From Nisaea denitrificans DSM 18348 (lineage in GTDB: Bacteria > Pseudomonadota > Alphaproteobacteria > Thalassobaculales > Thalassobaculaceae): DNA of 64,000 nt. A program made the translations under genes and the position numbers. Each line of letters starts with the position of its first letter. Position 1 is the first letter of the stretch. Under the pieces are notes generated by a model. It did no database searches and was not told the origin of the DNA. It saw nothing but the letters and a program-made list of their open reading frames with translations. The stretch lies in the NCBI RefSeq assembly GCF_000426505.1, contig NZ_AUFM01000011.1:1178001-1242000 (forward strand), written 5' to 3'. Positions 9,146 through 17,762 of the stretch are shown one piece after another.

Positions 9146-10762
9146 GTGACCAGGGACCTCGGGACCTACGACTACATCATTGTCGGCGCCGGCAGCGCCG
9201 GTTGCGTGCTCGCCAACCGGCTGTCCGCCGACCCGGCGAACAAGGTCCTGCTGCTGGAGGCCGGCGGTAACGACAATTACCACTGGATCCATATCCCGGT
9301 CGGCTATCTCTACTGCATCGGCAATCCGCGTACGGACTGGCTGTTCAAGACAGAGTCCGAGCCCGGCCTTGGCGGCCGCGCCCTCAACTATCCGCGCGGC
9401 AAGGTGATCGGCGGCTGTTCCTCGATCAATGGCATGATCTATATGCGCGGTCAGGCGCGGGACTATGATCAATGGCGCCAGCTCGGTAATCCCGGCTGGG
9501 GCTGGGATGACGTACTGCCCTATTTCACCAGATCCGAAGGCTTTCAGGTCCGCCATGAGGATGGCCGCAACCCGGATGGCGAGCTCCGAGTCGAAAACCA
9601 GCGGCTCTCATGGGAGATTCTCGACGCCTTCAAGCAGGCCGCAGTCGAGGCAGGCATTCCGGAGACAGACGATTTCAACCGGGGCAATAACGAGGGCGTC
9701 GGCTATTTCCACGTCAACCAGCGCAAGGGTATCCGCTGGAGCGCCGCTACAGCCTTCCTGAAGCCGATCAAGCACCGCTCCAACCTGCATATTGTCACCC
9801 ACGCCCACGCCAAGGCGCTGGAGTTCGATGGAACGCGCTGTACCGGCATCTCGCTCTCGGTGAAAGGCGAGGATGCTCGCGCCACCTGCAGCGGTGAGTT
9901 GGTGCTCTCCGCCGGCGCCATCGGCTCCCCGCAGATCCTGCAACTCTCCGGTATCGGCGATCCCGCCTTGCTGAAAGAGCACGGCATCGATGTGCGGCAC
10001 GCAAATGCAGAGGTCGGCGGCAATCTGCAGGACCATCTGCAGATCCGCTGCGCCTACAAGGTCTCCGGTGTCGAAACCTTGAACCGGCGCGCCAACTCGT
10101 TCTTCGGCAAGATCGGCATCGGCCTGGAATATGCCCTGTTCCGGCGTGGCCCGATGACCATGGCGCCGTCCCAGCTAGGCCTGTTCGCCAAGTCCGATCC
10201 CTCCAAGGACACACCGGACTTGGAATATCACGTCCAGCCGCTGTCCCTCGACGCCTTCGGCGAGCCGCTGCATTCCTTCGGGGCCTTTACAGCCAGCGTC
10301 TGCAACCTGCGCCCGGAAAGCCGCGGCACGGTCTCGATCAAGAGCGCCGACCCGATGGCGGCACCGGCGATCCGGCCGAACTACCTTGCCTCCGAAGCGG
10401 ACAAGAAGGTTGCCGCTGACGCTATCAGACTGACCCGTCGCATTGCCGCGCAACCGTCCCTTTCCCGCTACAGCCCGGACGAATTCAAACCGGGGCTTGA
10501 GTACTCGGATACCGACGAGTCTCTCGCAGAAGCTGCCGGTCAGGTCGGCACGACGATCTTCCACCCGGTCGGCACCTGCCGAATGGGCGAAGATGCAACG
10601 GCGGTAGTCGATCCGGAGCTGAAGCTGAAGGGCTTTCAGAATCTGCGCGTGGTTGACGCCTCGGTGATGCCGACCATCACGTCCGGCAACACCAACGCGC
10701 CGACCATCATGATCGCGGAAAAAGCCAGCGACATGATTCTCGCCGCGGCAAGGGCCGGATAG
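9146..10762 (+). CDS. GMC-family FAD oxidoreductase (choline dehydrogenase-like)
   Basis: This is a 538-residue flavoenzyme of the glucose-methanol-choline family. It has the FAD-binding GAGSAGCVLANRLS motif (about residues 14-27), the LEAGG acidic turn, and GKVIGGCSSINGMIYMRG at about 87-104. Near the C-terminus are the catalytic-type HPVGTCRMG segment and the SGNTNAPTIMIAEKAS block. The start is a GTG after GGGATGGA; the nearby ATGs are out of frame. It oxidises an alcohol to an aldehyde, with substrate unknown. No betaine aldehyde dehydrogenase gene is adjacent, so a choline role is unproven. Confidence 0.93.
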   Translation: MTRDLGTYDYIIVGAGSAGCVLANRLSADPANKVLLLEAGGNDNYHWIHIPVGYLYCIGNPRTDWLFKTESEPGLGGRALNYPRGKVIGGCSSINGMIYMRGQARDYDQWRQLGNPGWGWDDVLPYFTRSEGFQVRHEDGRNPDGELRVENQRLSWEILDAFKQAAVEAGIPETDDFNRGNNEGVGYFHVNQRKGIRWSAATAFLKPIKHRSNLHIVTHAHAKALEFDGTRCTGISLSVKGEDARATCSGELVLSAGAIGSPQILQLSGIGDPALLKEHGIDVRHANAEVGGNLQDHLQIRCAYKVSGVETLNRRANSFFGKIGIGLEYALFRRGPMTMAPSQLGLFAKSDPSKDTPDLEYHVQPLSLDAFGEPLHSFGAFTASVCNLRPESRGTVSIKSADPMAAPAIRPNYLASEADKKVAADAIRLTRRIAAQPSLSRYSPDEFKPGLEYSDTDESLAEAAGQVGTTIFHPVGTCRMGEDATAVVDPELKLKGFQNLRVVDASVMPTITSGNTNAPTIMIAEKASDMILAAARAG

Positions 10763-10770
10763 TCAGCTGG

Positions 10771-11967
10771 TCAGAGCCTGCGGCAAAGGGTGAAGAAAGC
10801 CAGCAGTGCGATCAGGCCGGATGCCCCCATGACGGCACACATGGAAAATGCCGTGCCGTCATGCAACGCGCCGACGACGAGAGCCGCAAGTGCCCCGCAA
10901 CCGAACTGCGCCGCACCAAGCGTTGCAGCCGCGGCGCCGGCGTTTTTCGGATAGCGCGCCATCAACAATGCCATGCCGTTGGCTCCGAGGATCGGCACCA
11001 TGGCAACGAACACCATCAGCCCCGCCATGATCGTCAGAGGTCCTGCCAGCCCGGCCTCCTCAATCACGACCAGATAGAGCCCTGCCGCGAATGAAATGAT
11101 AACGCCGGCGGCAAGCAGGCTTTTCAACTCGAAATGCCGGGTCAGACGGCTGTTGGCAAAAGCGGCCGCCATGATCGCTGCCGCATTCATTGCGAACAGC
11201 ATGGCGTAGAAGCTCGGCGCGATGCCGAAATGCTCGATGAACACAAAGGATGAGCCCGAGATATAAGCGAACAGCCCGGCGAAGACCGCAGCGCTGGATA
11301 CGGTGAGACCGAAAGCCGGTCCATCTGACAGGATGTGCCAATAGGCTCCAAGCGCCTGCCCGATGGTCATCCCGCCCCGCGCTTCTTTCGAGTGGGTTTC
11401 AGGCAGCAGTAGCACCACGACCAGCATAGACAGTGTCCCAAAGCCAAACAGCACCGCGAATATCGCCCGCCAGCCGGAGAACTCGAGCAGAACCGCGCCT
11501 GCCAGCGGAGCCAGGATGGGGGCCAAAGTGGTGAGCACCATCATCAGGGAGAGGACACGCGCCGCTTCCTGAGCCGTAAAGAGGTCCCGCACGACCGTCC
11601 GGGCCAGAATGGAAGCCGCACCGCCGCCAATTGCCTGAAGCAGGCGCGCGACGATGAGCTGATCGATCCGCTCCACATAAACGCACGCCAGAGAAGCGAT
11701 GATGAATATCAGGATACCGGCCAGCATGACCGGACGACGGCCGAAACGGTCCGAAATCGGGCCGTAGAGCAACATACCCGCTGAAAATCCCGCCATGAAA
11801 ATCGCGAGAGTGGCCTGTACCTCGCTTGCCGGCACGCCTAGATCGCGGGCGATTGACGGCAGGGCAGGCAGGTACATGTCGATCGACATCGGCGCAAAGG
11901 CGGCAAGCGCTGCCAGCAAGACCACCAGCCCGGATCTGGGCAGCGTAAAACGCGCATTCGCTAACAT
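10771..11967 (-). CDS. Bcr/CflA-type MFS drug exporter
   Basis: The 398-residue protein has about twelve hydrophobic segments and the signature of drug/proton antiporters of the Bcr/CflA subfamily. It shows the early SIDMYLPALPSIARDLG segment, the GPISDRFGRRPVML loop between helices 2 and 3, and the LQAIGGGAASILARTVVRDL stretch. It acts in the inner membrane. The ATG at 11967 follows GGAGA at 9 bases. It is convergent with the GMC gene (8 bases apart) and divergent from the molybdenum hydroxylase gene. The substrate cannot be predicted. Confidence 0.92.
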   Translation of the reverse strand: MLANARFTLPRSGLVVLLAALAAFAPMSIDMYLPALPSIARDLGVPASEVQATLAIFMAGFSAGMLLYGPISDRFGRRPVMLAGILIFIIASLACVYVERIDQLIVARLLQAIGGGAASILARTVVRDLFTAQEAARVLSLMMVLTTLAPILAPLAGAVLLEFSGWRAIFAVLFGFGTLSMLVVVLLLPETHSKEARGGMTIGQALGAYWHILSDGPAFGLTVSSAAVFAGLFAYISGSSFVFIEHFGIAPSFYAMLFAMNAAAIMAAAFANSRLTRHFELKSLLAAGVIISFAAGLYLVVIEEAGLAGPLTIMAGLMVFVAMVPILGANGMALLMARYPKNAGAAAATLGAAQFGCGALAALVVGALHDGTAFSMCAVMGASGLIALLAFFTLCRRL

Positions 11968-12192
11968 CGATAAGTGTCTCCAGATAGGCGCTAGACAGGA
12001 AAACCGCAAAATTTTTCCGGTTTAGGTCGGCGGAATACTCTTCGGAGCGCCAGAAGCGATTTTCATCGAGATACCACATCATACCGCAATGCAGCGTGTT
12101 AAATGGAAAAGTCCTTGCCCAACACGTCTCGGCCATTACGATATTTGCATACAATCCGTCGCGTCCGCGAACGGCCTTACAGGGAAAGAACA

Positions 12193-14553
12193 ATGGATTC
12201 TGTCGTCGAAGACAATCAGCTCGGCATGATGAAGTACGGGATCGGCCAGCCGGTAACCCGCTCCGAGGACCCGAAGCTGCTGCGCGGCGAGGGCAATTAC
12301 ACAGACGATGTGAATCTGGACGGCCAGGCCTATGGCGTGATGGTCCGCAGCCCCTATGCGCACGGCACCCTCAACGGAATTGACACCGCGGAGGCGAGCG
12401 CGGCACCCGGCGTTATCGCAATCCTGACCGGCGCGGATCTTGATGCCGCCGGCCTCAGCACGATGAAATGCGGACTTCCGCTGAAAGGCCGGGACGGCAG
12501 CCCGATCAACTACGTGCCACGCCCGGCACTGGCGACGGACAAGGTGCGCTATGTCGGTGACCCGGTCGCCATCGTGATCGCTGAGACCGCCACACAGGCC
12601 CGTGACGCGGCCGAGCTGGTGGAACTGGACATCGATCCCCTGCCCGCCGTCACTGACGCCCGCGCGGCCGCTGAGGCTGGCGCACCACAGCTCTATGACA
12701 GCGTCTCCGGCAACACGGCCATCGACTTCCAGTATGGCGACACGAAGAAGGTCGATACCGCCTTCAGGGAGGCATCGCACCAGACCCGGTTGAACATCCG
12801 CAACAACCGAATTGTTGTCAGCGCGATGGAGCCGCGCTCGGCAGTCGGCTCATTCGATGCTGCCAGCGAAGGCTATACCTTGAATGTCGGCTGCCAGGGT
12901 GTCTTCGGCATGATGAACACTCTGGCCAAGCAGGTGTTCAATATCGAGCCGGAAAAGATGCATGTCGTCACCGGTAATGTCGGCGGCTCGTTCGGTATGA
13001 AGGCCGGCGCCTATCCCGAATATATCTGCGTGCTGCATGCAGCGAAGGTGCTGGGGCGGCCCGTAAAGTGGACCGACGACCGGTCCGGCAGCTTCCTTTC
13101 CGACTGTCATGGACGTGACCATGACATGACGGCGGAACTGGCGCTGGATGCGGACGGAAAGTTCACCGCACTCAGAATCACCGGATACGGCAATGTCGGC
13201 GCCTTTCTGACCGCGGTCTCCCCGATGATGCCAACCATGAACACGCTGAAGAATGCCAACAGCGTCTATCGGCTGCCGCTGATCGAAGTCGCCTCCAAGG
13301 CGGTCTTCACCAACACCACACCGGTTACCGCCTATCGCGGCGCCGGGCGGCCGGAAGCGAACTACTATATGGAGCGGTTGATCGAGACGGCCGCGCGGGA
13401 AATGGGCATCGACGCCATCGAGTTGCGCCGCCGCAACCAGATCCTGCCGAGCGAAATCCCCTATGCCGCCGCAAATGGCATGAATTACGATAGCGGCGAT
13501 TTCCCGACCATCATGCAGAAAGCCGTCGAAGCGTCTGACTGGGACGGTTTCGCCGCCCGCAAGGCGGAGAGTGAGAAACGCGGCAAGCTGCGTGGACGCG
13601 GTGTCGGCTGCTATCTCGAAGTCACCGCGCCGGTGCAGGAAGAGATGGGCGGCATCCGGTTCGAAGAGAACGGCGACGTCACCATCATCACCGGCACGCT
13701 GGATTACGGCCAGGGCCACTGGACGCCTTTCGCCCAGGTGCTGCACCAAAAACTCGGTGTGCCGTTCGAGCGTATCCGGCTTATCCAGGGCGACAGCGCG
13801 GAGCTGATCGCAGGCGGCGGAACCGGCGGCTCGAAATCCATCATGGCCAGTGGTGCCGCCATCCTTGAAGCCAGCGACATCGTTATCGACAAAGGCAAAA
13901 AGATCGCCGCCCACGTGTTCGAGACGGCGGTCGAGGATATCGTTTTCGAGGGCGGTGCTTTCCAGGTTGCCGGAACGGACCGGACGGTCACCGTCACCGA
14001 ACTGGCGGAGCAGCTCCGGGGCGGATTGGATCTGCCGGAAGATCTGCCCCGCGATCTCAGCGTGAAGCACATCTTCGACGCCGCCCCGTCGGCCTTCCCG
14101 AACGGCTGTCATGTCTGCGAGCTGGAAGTCGATCCGGATACCGGCGTGGTCGAGATCGACCGCTACAACATGGTCAACGATTTCGGCATCGTGGTGAACC
14201 CGCTGCTGGTCGAAGGCCAGGCCCATGGCGGTATCGTGCAGGGCCTCGGCCAGGCGCTTATGGAAAATGCCGTCTATGATTCGGAAGGCCAGCTACAAAC
14301 CGGCAGCTATATGGATTACGCCGTGCCCCGCGCCAGCGACGTGCCGAGCTTCACCTTCGCCACCCACGCGGTTCCGGCGACGACGAACCCGCTCGGTGCC
14401 AAGGGCTGTGGCGAGGCCGGCTGTGCCGGCTCCCTGCCCTCGATCATGAACGCGCTGATGGATGCACTGGCGCCGCTGGGCGTGAAGCATATCGACATGC
14501 CGGCAACGCCGGAGAAAGTCTGGGCAGCAATCCAAAGCGCAAAGGCCGCCTGA
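12193..14553 (+). CDS. Xanthine dehydrogenase/CO dehydrogenase family, molybdopterin-binding large subunit
   Basis: The 786-residue protein contains the a/b hammerhead domain (about 20-135) and the molybdenum-cofactor domains of the xanthine oxidase family. The active-site-region motif TAYRGAGRPEANYYMERLIE is the form II pattern, not the AYxCSFR of true CO dehydrogenase. Other family blocks are NVGGSFGMK, LDYGQGHWTPFAQVLHQKLG, GGGTGGSKS and the final GAKGCGEAGCAGS with the catalytic-type Glu. The ATG at 12193 follows AGGGAAAG. FAD and 2Fe-2S subunit genes normally sit beside it, but none are here. It therefore either borrows partners encoded elsewhere or works alone. Confidence 0.93.
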   Translation: MDSVVEDNQLGMMKYGIGQPVTRSEDPKLLRGEGNYTDDVNLDGQAYGVMVRSPYAHGTLNGIDTAEASAAPGVIAILTGADLDAAGLSTMKCGLPLKGRDGSPINYVPRPALATDKVRYVGDPVAIVIAETATQARDAAELVELDIDPLPAVTDARAAAEAGAPQLYDSVSGNTAIDFQYGDTKKVDTAFREASHQTRLNIRNNRIVVSAMEPRSAVGSFDAASEGYTLNVGCQGVFGMMNTLAKQVFNIEPEKMHVVTGNVGGSFGMKAGAYPEYICVLHAAKVLGRPVKWTDDRSGSFLSDCHGRDHDMTAELALDADGKFTALRITGYGNVGAFLTAVSPMMPTMNTLKNANSVYRLPLIEVASKAVFTNTTPVTAYRGAGRPEANYYMERLIETAAREMGIDAIELRRRNQILPSEIPYAAANGMNYDSGDFPTIMQKAVEASDWDGFAARKAESEKRGKLRGRGVGCYLEVTAPVQEEMGGIRFEENGDVTIITGTLDYGQGHWTPFAQVLHQKLGVPFERIRLIQGDSAELIAGGGTGGSKSIMASGAAILEASDIVIDKGKKIAAHVFETAVEDIVFEGGAFQVAGTDRTVTVTELAEQLRGGLDLPEDLPRDLSVKHIFDAAPSAFPNGCHVCELEVDPDTGVVEIDRYNMVNDFGIVVNPLLVEGQAHGGIVQGLGQALMENAVYDSEGQLQTGSYMDYAVPRASDVPSFTFATHAVPATTNPLGAKGCGEAGCAGSLPSIMNALMDALAPLGVKHIDMPATPEKVWAAIQSAKAA

Positions 14554-14566
14554 AAAGGCGGCCTTT
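14541..14566 (+). terminator. Hairpin overlapping the hydroxylase stop codon
   Basis: A perfect 10-bp stem pairs 14541-14550 (AAAGGCCGCC) with 14557-14566. The TGA stop of the molybdenum hydroxylase gene lies in the 6-base loop. The T-run is only three bases and part of the stem, and the As on the other side let it act in both directions, so it may also serve the convergent PLP-enzyme gene that ends at 14599. Confidence 0.7.
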
Positions 14567-14598
14567 GCCGGAAATAAAACCGGAGAGTCAGGCGCTTT

Positions 14599-15744
14599 TT
14601 AGATCGATGCGAGCGCCTGCTCAAGGTCCTGAATAAGGTCCCCGACATCCTCGATCCCGATCGAGAAGCGCAGCAGGTCGGCCGGAACCGGCGTGCCCTT
14701 GCCTTCGATCGACGCACGATGCTCAACCAGGCTCTCAACGCCACCGAGCGAGGTTGCACGGTGGATCAGCTCGAGATTGGCCGCCGTCTTGATCGCGGCC
14801 TTCTCTCCGCCCTCGATCCTGAGCGACAGCATGCCGCCGAAGCCGTCTTCCATCTGTTTCGCCGCCACATCGTGTGTGGCGTGGGTCGGCAGCCCCGGAT
14901 AGAGCACGGAGGCCACTTTCGGGTGATTGTGGAAATGCTCCGCAATCGCCATGGCATTGTCCGACGCCTTGCGCACCCGGAGATGCAGCGTGCGCATACC
15001 GCGCAGCAGCAGCCAGGCCTCGAACGGTCCCATGACCATGCCGTGATCGGTCCGTACCCGGCGGATATCGTCCCACCACTGATCCGCCTTGGCCGCGATC
15101 AGGGCGCCGCCAAGCACGTCACTGTGCCCGTTCAGATATTTCGTCGCCGAGTGCATGACCAGATCCGCGCCATGCTCGATCGGGCGGGACAGAACCGGGC
15201 TTGCCGCCGTCGAATCAACGCAGAGCTTTGCGCCGGCGCCGTGGGCGAGCTGTGCAAACCAGGCAATGTCGAGGCAGTCCCATAGAGGGTTGGCCGGAGT
15301 TTCGATCCAGACCAGCTTGGTCTTGCCCGGCTGCACCAGACCCGCGGCGCTTTCCGGGTTGTTCACATCGAAGAAGTCGATTTCGATCTGCCACTGCGCG
15401 CAGAAGTCCAGCAACCAGTTGCGCAGGGCCCAGTACATCACCGTCGGCGCCAGCACATGATCGCCCGGACGCAGGGTCATGAAAGGCGCGACCGCCGCAG
15501 ACATGCCGGCCGAGAAAATCAGCGCGCCCGCGCCGTTTTCCAGCCGTGCCAGCAGGTCTTCGGCGACGTCGTAAGTCGGGTTCCCGCCGCGGGTATAGAC
15601 GAACCCCTTGGGATAGCTGTTATCCGCGTCCCGTTCGAAGGTTGTCGAGAGATGGATCGGCGGTGTTACCGCGCCCGTTGTCTCATCGACATGTCCCAGG
15701 GCCTGTGCCGAGAGGGTTTCGGGCTTCAGGTCGTTATTGCGCAT
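14599..15744 (-). CDS. Cys/Met metabolism PLP-dependent enzyme (cystathionine gamma-synthase/lyase type)
   Basis: This is a 381-residue fold-type I PLP enzyme. The PLP lysine is Lys202 in MHSATKYLNGHSDV. Other family marks are VYTRGGNPTYD (about 49-59), the FSAGMSA loop and the C-terminal RATSLGGVESLVEHRAS segment that closes over the substrate. Members act as cystathionine gamma-synthase, beta- or gamma-lyase or O-acetylhomoserine sulfhydrylase, and sequence alone does not separate these. The ATG at 15744 follows CCGGAG with good spacing. It has a 418-base upstream region shared with a divergent LysR gene. Confidence 0.9.
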   Translation of the reverse strand: MRNNDLKPETLSAQALGHVDETTGAVTPPIHLSTTFERDADNSYPKGFVYTRGGNPTYDVAEDLLARLENGAGALIFSAGMSAAVAPFMTLRPGDHVLAPTVMYWALRNWLLDFCAQWQIEIDFFDVNNPESAAGLVQPGKTKLVWIETPANPLWDCLDIAWFAQLAHGAGAKLCVDSTAASPVLSRPIEHGADLVMHSATKYLNGHSDVLGGALIAAKADQWWDDIRRVRTDHGMVMGPFEAWLLLRGMRTLHLRVRKASDNAMAIAEHFHNHPKVASVLYPGLPTHATHDVAAKQMEDGFGGMLSLRIEGGEKAAIKTAANLELIHRATSLGGVESLVEHRASIEGKGTPVPADLLRFSIGIEDVGDLIQDLEQALASI

Positions 15745-15856
15745 TGCCGGCTCCGGCGTAGAGTTGGATCTTTGAACCCGACAACTGCCGAGTCGCACAT
15801 GCCTCTATCACGAGGCGGGAAAAGTGGGAATTGCCCGGATTGTCGCGAGACAAATA

Positions 15857-15897
15857 AGGCTGCAGTGATTTCCATTGTCCGGAAATCTCTGCAGCCT
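15857..15897. repeat. Near-perfect 17-bp inverted repeat
   Basis: The arms 15857-15873 and 15881-15897 match at 16 of 17 positions and enclose a 7-base loop. Each arm carries a GCTGCAG core and an inner GATTTCC or GGAAATC. Neither side has a clean T-run, so it is not a convincing terminator. It could be a leader hairpin of the PLP-enzyme transcript or a repeat element. Confidence 0.75.
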
Positions 15898-16108
15898 CAT
15901 AAAAAGCCGGTCAGACTGTCCGGGTGTCCATTAGAGTCAGGAAGGACACCAATTATCGGGTGGGTCTCCGATACGCGGCGATGAGGGGCACTGCCACGGT
16001 TCGTACTGTCTGCCCGGCGGGGCAACTGAACAGGTCGATAGACGAGCACTGTCATTTTCAGGATACGATCCGGGCGGTCAAACTGATAATTCTCTTTTAA
16101 AGCACCGT

Positions 16109-16127
16109 ATTAGTTCCTATAACGAAT
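16109..16127. promoter_or_regulatory. LysR-type dyad (T-N11-A) upstream of the LysR gene
   Basis: ATTAGTT and AACGAAT form a 7+5+7 inverted repeat with 6 of 7 pairs, matching the T-N11-A pattern of LysR sites. It lies 36 bases before the LysR ATG, where autoregulation is usual. This is inference from pattern only. Confidence 0.35.
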
Positions 16128-16162
16128 GAATAATTCCGTACCGCTCAGGGGAACACGCTGAA

Positions 16163-17062
16163 ATGGATACTTTGACGGCGATGAAGGTTTTTTGCTCCGT
16201 AGTCGAGAATGATAGTCTCGCCGGAGCATCCCGAACCCTCAATGTCTCACCGTCCGTCGTGAGCAAACAGCTCTCCGGACTTGAGGATCGACTGGGCGTA
16301 CGCCTGCTGAACCGGACAACGCGGCGGGTCAGCCTGACCGAGGTAGGGTCCGCCTACTACGAACGCTGCAAGCGCATCCTGGCCGATGTGGACGAAGCGG
16401 AGATCGCGGTCTCGCAGGCACACTCCGCGCCGCGTGGTCTGCTGAAGCTCACCGCACCGACGACCTTCGCGCATCGGCATGTCGCCCCTCACCTACCGGA
16501 ATTTCTTGATCGCTATCCGGAAGTCGAGGTGCAATTGCTCGTGAACGATCGCGTGGTGGATCTCGTCGATGAGGGGATCGATCTCGCCATCCGGATCGCG
16601 CAACTGAAGGATTCCAGCCTGATTGCCCGCAAGCTTGCGGTGAACCACCGCATGCTGGTGGCCAGCCCGGATTACCTGAAGAAATGGGGCCAGCCGGCAA
16701 CACCGGACCAGCTGAGCGATCATTCGTTGATCACCTATGCGCCGGGTAACCCGATCAACGACTGGCACTTCATGATCGACAACCAGCAGAAGATCCTGCG
16801 CGCCAAGGGCACCCTCGCCATGAACAACGGCGACTCGGTGCTGCAGACCGTGCTTGCGGGCGGCGGCCTCGCCATGCTGGCAGCCTTCATGGCCGGTGAG
16901 CATGTGAAGAGTGGCAAACTGGTGACGCTGTTGGAAGAGTATGTCCGCGAGGACGTGCCGATCTACGCCGTCTATCCCAGCGGCCGGCATCTCTCACCGA
17001 AGGTCCGGGCGTTCGTCGACTTCTTGGTCGATCTCTACAACCCGACGCCTTACTGGCTGTAA
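16163..17062 (+). CDS. LysR-family transcriptional regulator
   Basis: This 299-residue protein is a standard LysR regulator. The N-terminal winged helix-turn-helix runs from residue 1 to about 60 (LAGASRTLNVSPSVVSKQLS, then RLGVRLLNRTTRRVSLTE). It is followed by a two-lobed periplasmic-binding-like effector domain with LIARKLAVNHRMLVASPDYL. It resembles the large subgroup near DsdC/CrgA-type regulators whose effectors are mostly unknown. It is divergent from the Cys/Met PLP-enzyme gene, the most likely target. The ATG follows AGGGGAA at about 9 bases. Confidence 0.92.
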   Translation: MDTLTAMKVFCSVVENDSLAGASRTLNVSPSVVSKQLSGLEDRLGVRLLNRTTRRVSLTEVGSAYYERCKRILADVDEAEIAVSQAHSAPRGLLKLTAPTTFAHRHVAPHLPEFLDRYPEVEVQLLVNDRVVDLVDEGIDLAIRIAQLKDSSLIARKLAVNHRMLVASPDYLKKWGQPATPDQLSDHSLITYAPGNPINDWHFMIDNQQKILRAKGTLAMNNGDSVLQTVLAGGGLAMLAAFMAGEHVKSGKLVTLLEEYVREDVPIYAVYPSGRHLSPKVRAFVDFLVDLYNPTPYWL

Positions 17063-17079
17063 AGGCAACATCGTAAAGA

Positions 17080-17109
17080 CCGTCATCCCGTCTTTCGACG
17101 GGATGACGG
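17080..17109 (+). terminator. Perfect 13-bp hairpin after the LysR gene
   Basis: CCGTCATCCCGTC at 17080-17092 pairs perfectly with 17097-17109 around a TTTC loop. It starts 17 bases after the LysR stop and also faces the convergent heme-binding protein gene. There is no T-run. The sequence resembles the CGTCATCCCG hairpins that recur in alphaproteobacterial genomes, so it may be a REP-like copy serving as a terminator. Confidence 0.65.
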
Positions 17110-17134
17110 GTAATCAGGTGAAGTGTGGCGGAAC

Positions 17135-17605
17135 CTAGCGCCAGCTCTCGTCCAGCTCGGCGGGCTCGCTGGCGTAACCAGCTTTCTGGATACCCTTGCA
17201 CGCACAGAATTCGTCTTTTTCGGAGAGATCTCCGCTGACGCCGACGGCACCGATCACCGCACCGTTTTCGAGGATGAGCGCGCCGCCTGGGACGGCCGCG
17301 AACTGACCGTCGAAGGCACTGGCAGCCGCAACCTGGAATCCGAGGCGTTCCTTCAGGCGGGCGCCGAGATTGCGGGAAGACTCACCGAAACCGAGGCCAC
17401 CCCAGGCTTTCGCCGTGGCGATCTCGACACGGCCGATGCCGGAGCCGTCCTGGCGCTTCAGGCACACTACCTGGCCGCCTGCATCGAGCACGACAACCGT
17501 CATCGGCAGCATCTTTTCAGCGGTTGCGACGCTCAGAGCCTCGTCGGCGATAATTTCCGCCTTGGCGAGCGGCAGTGCGACGTGGAGCGGGAAGTTCCCA
17601 GCCAT
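17135..17605 (-). CDS. GlcG/HbpS family (DUF336) heme-binding-type protein
   Basis: The 156-residue protein belongs to the GlcG/HbpS family. Landmarks are MTVVVLDAGGQVVCLKRQDG (about 35-54), an AKAWGGLGFGESSRNL segment, VPGGALIL, and the GAVGVSGDLSEKDEFCACKG block typical of the family. Relatives bind heme or sit in glycolate and diol operons, but their function is often unknown. It has no signal peptide here, so it is probably cytosolic. It is a single gene convergent with LysR. A short AGGGGGACTA-type ribosome site precedes the ATG. Confidence 0.9.
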   Translation of the reverse strand: MAGNFPLHVALPLAKAEIIADEALSVATAEKMLPMTVVVLDAGGQVVCLKRQDGSGIGRVEIATAKAWGGLGFGESSRNLGARLKERLGFQVAAASAFDGQFAAVPGGALILENGAVIGAVGVSGDLSEKDEFCACKGIQKAGYASEPAELDESWR

Positions 17606-17709
17606 AGTTAGTCCCCCTAAATCAATCTCATCGGTGTAAATGCTGCACTGCTTATATCACCGTCCCGCACCCCCACGATACGAAGCCAGCATCCGCATCG
17701 CGGAAACAG

Positions 17710-17740
17710 AAAAGGCGGCCGGGAGCACCGACCGCCTTTT
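17710..17740 (-). terminator. Terminator of the gatCAB operon (bidirectional)
   Basis: AAAGGCGG (17711-17718) pairs with CCGCCTTT (17732-17739) around a GC-rich loop. On the minus strand it follows the gatB stop by about 20 bases and is followed by TTTTCTGTTT. On the plus strand it is followed by a T-rich run, so it can stop transcription both ways. Confidence 0.8.
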
Positions 17741-17762
17741 TTATTAAGTTCGATATCCGGAA

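Larger units (their letters stand above)
15745..16162. other. Long divergent intergenic region with two inverted repeats
   Basis: No gene is supported in this 418-base gap between the PLP-enzyme gene (minus) and the LysR gene (plus). It holds a long hairpin at 15857-15897 and, close to the LysR start, a 7+5+7 dyad at 16109-16127. The final 90 bases are AT-richer than the surroundings and probably contain the LysR promoter. Confidence 0.7.
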
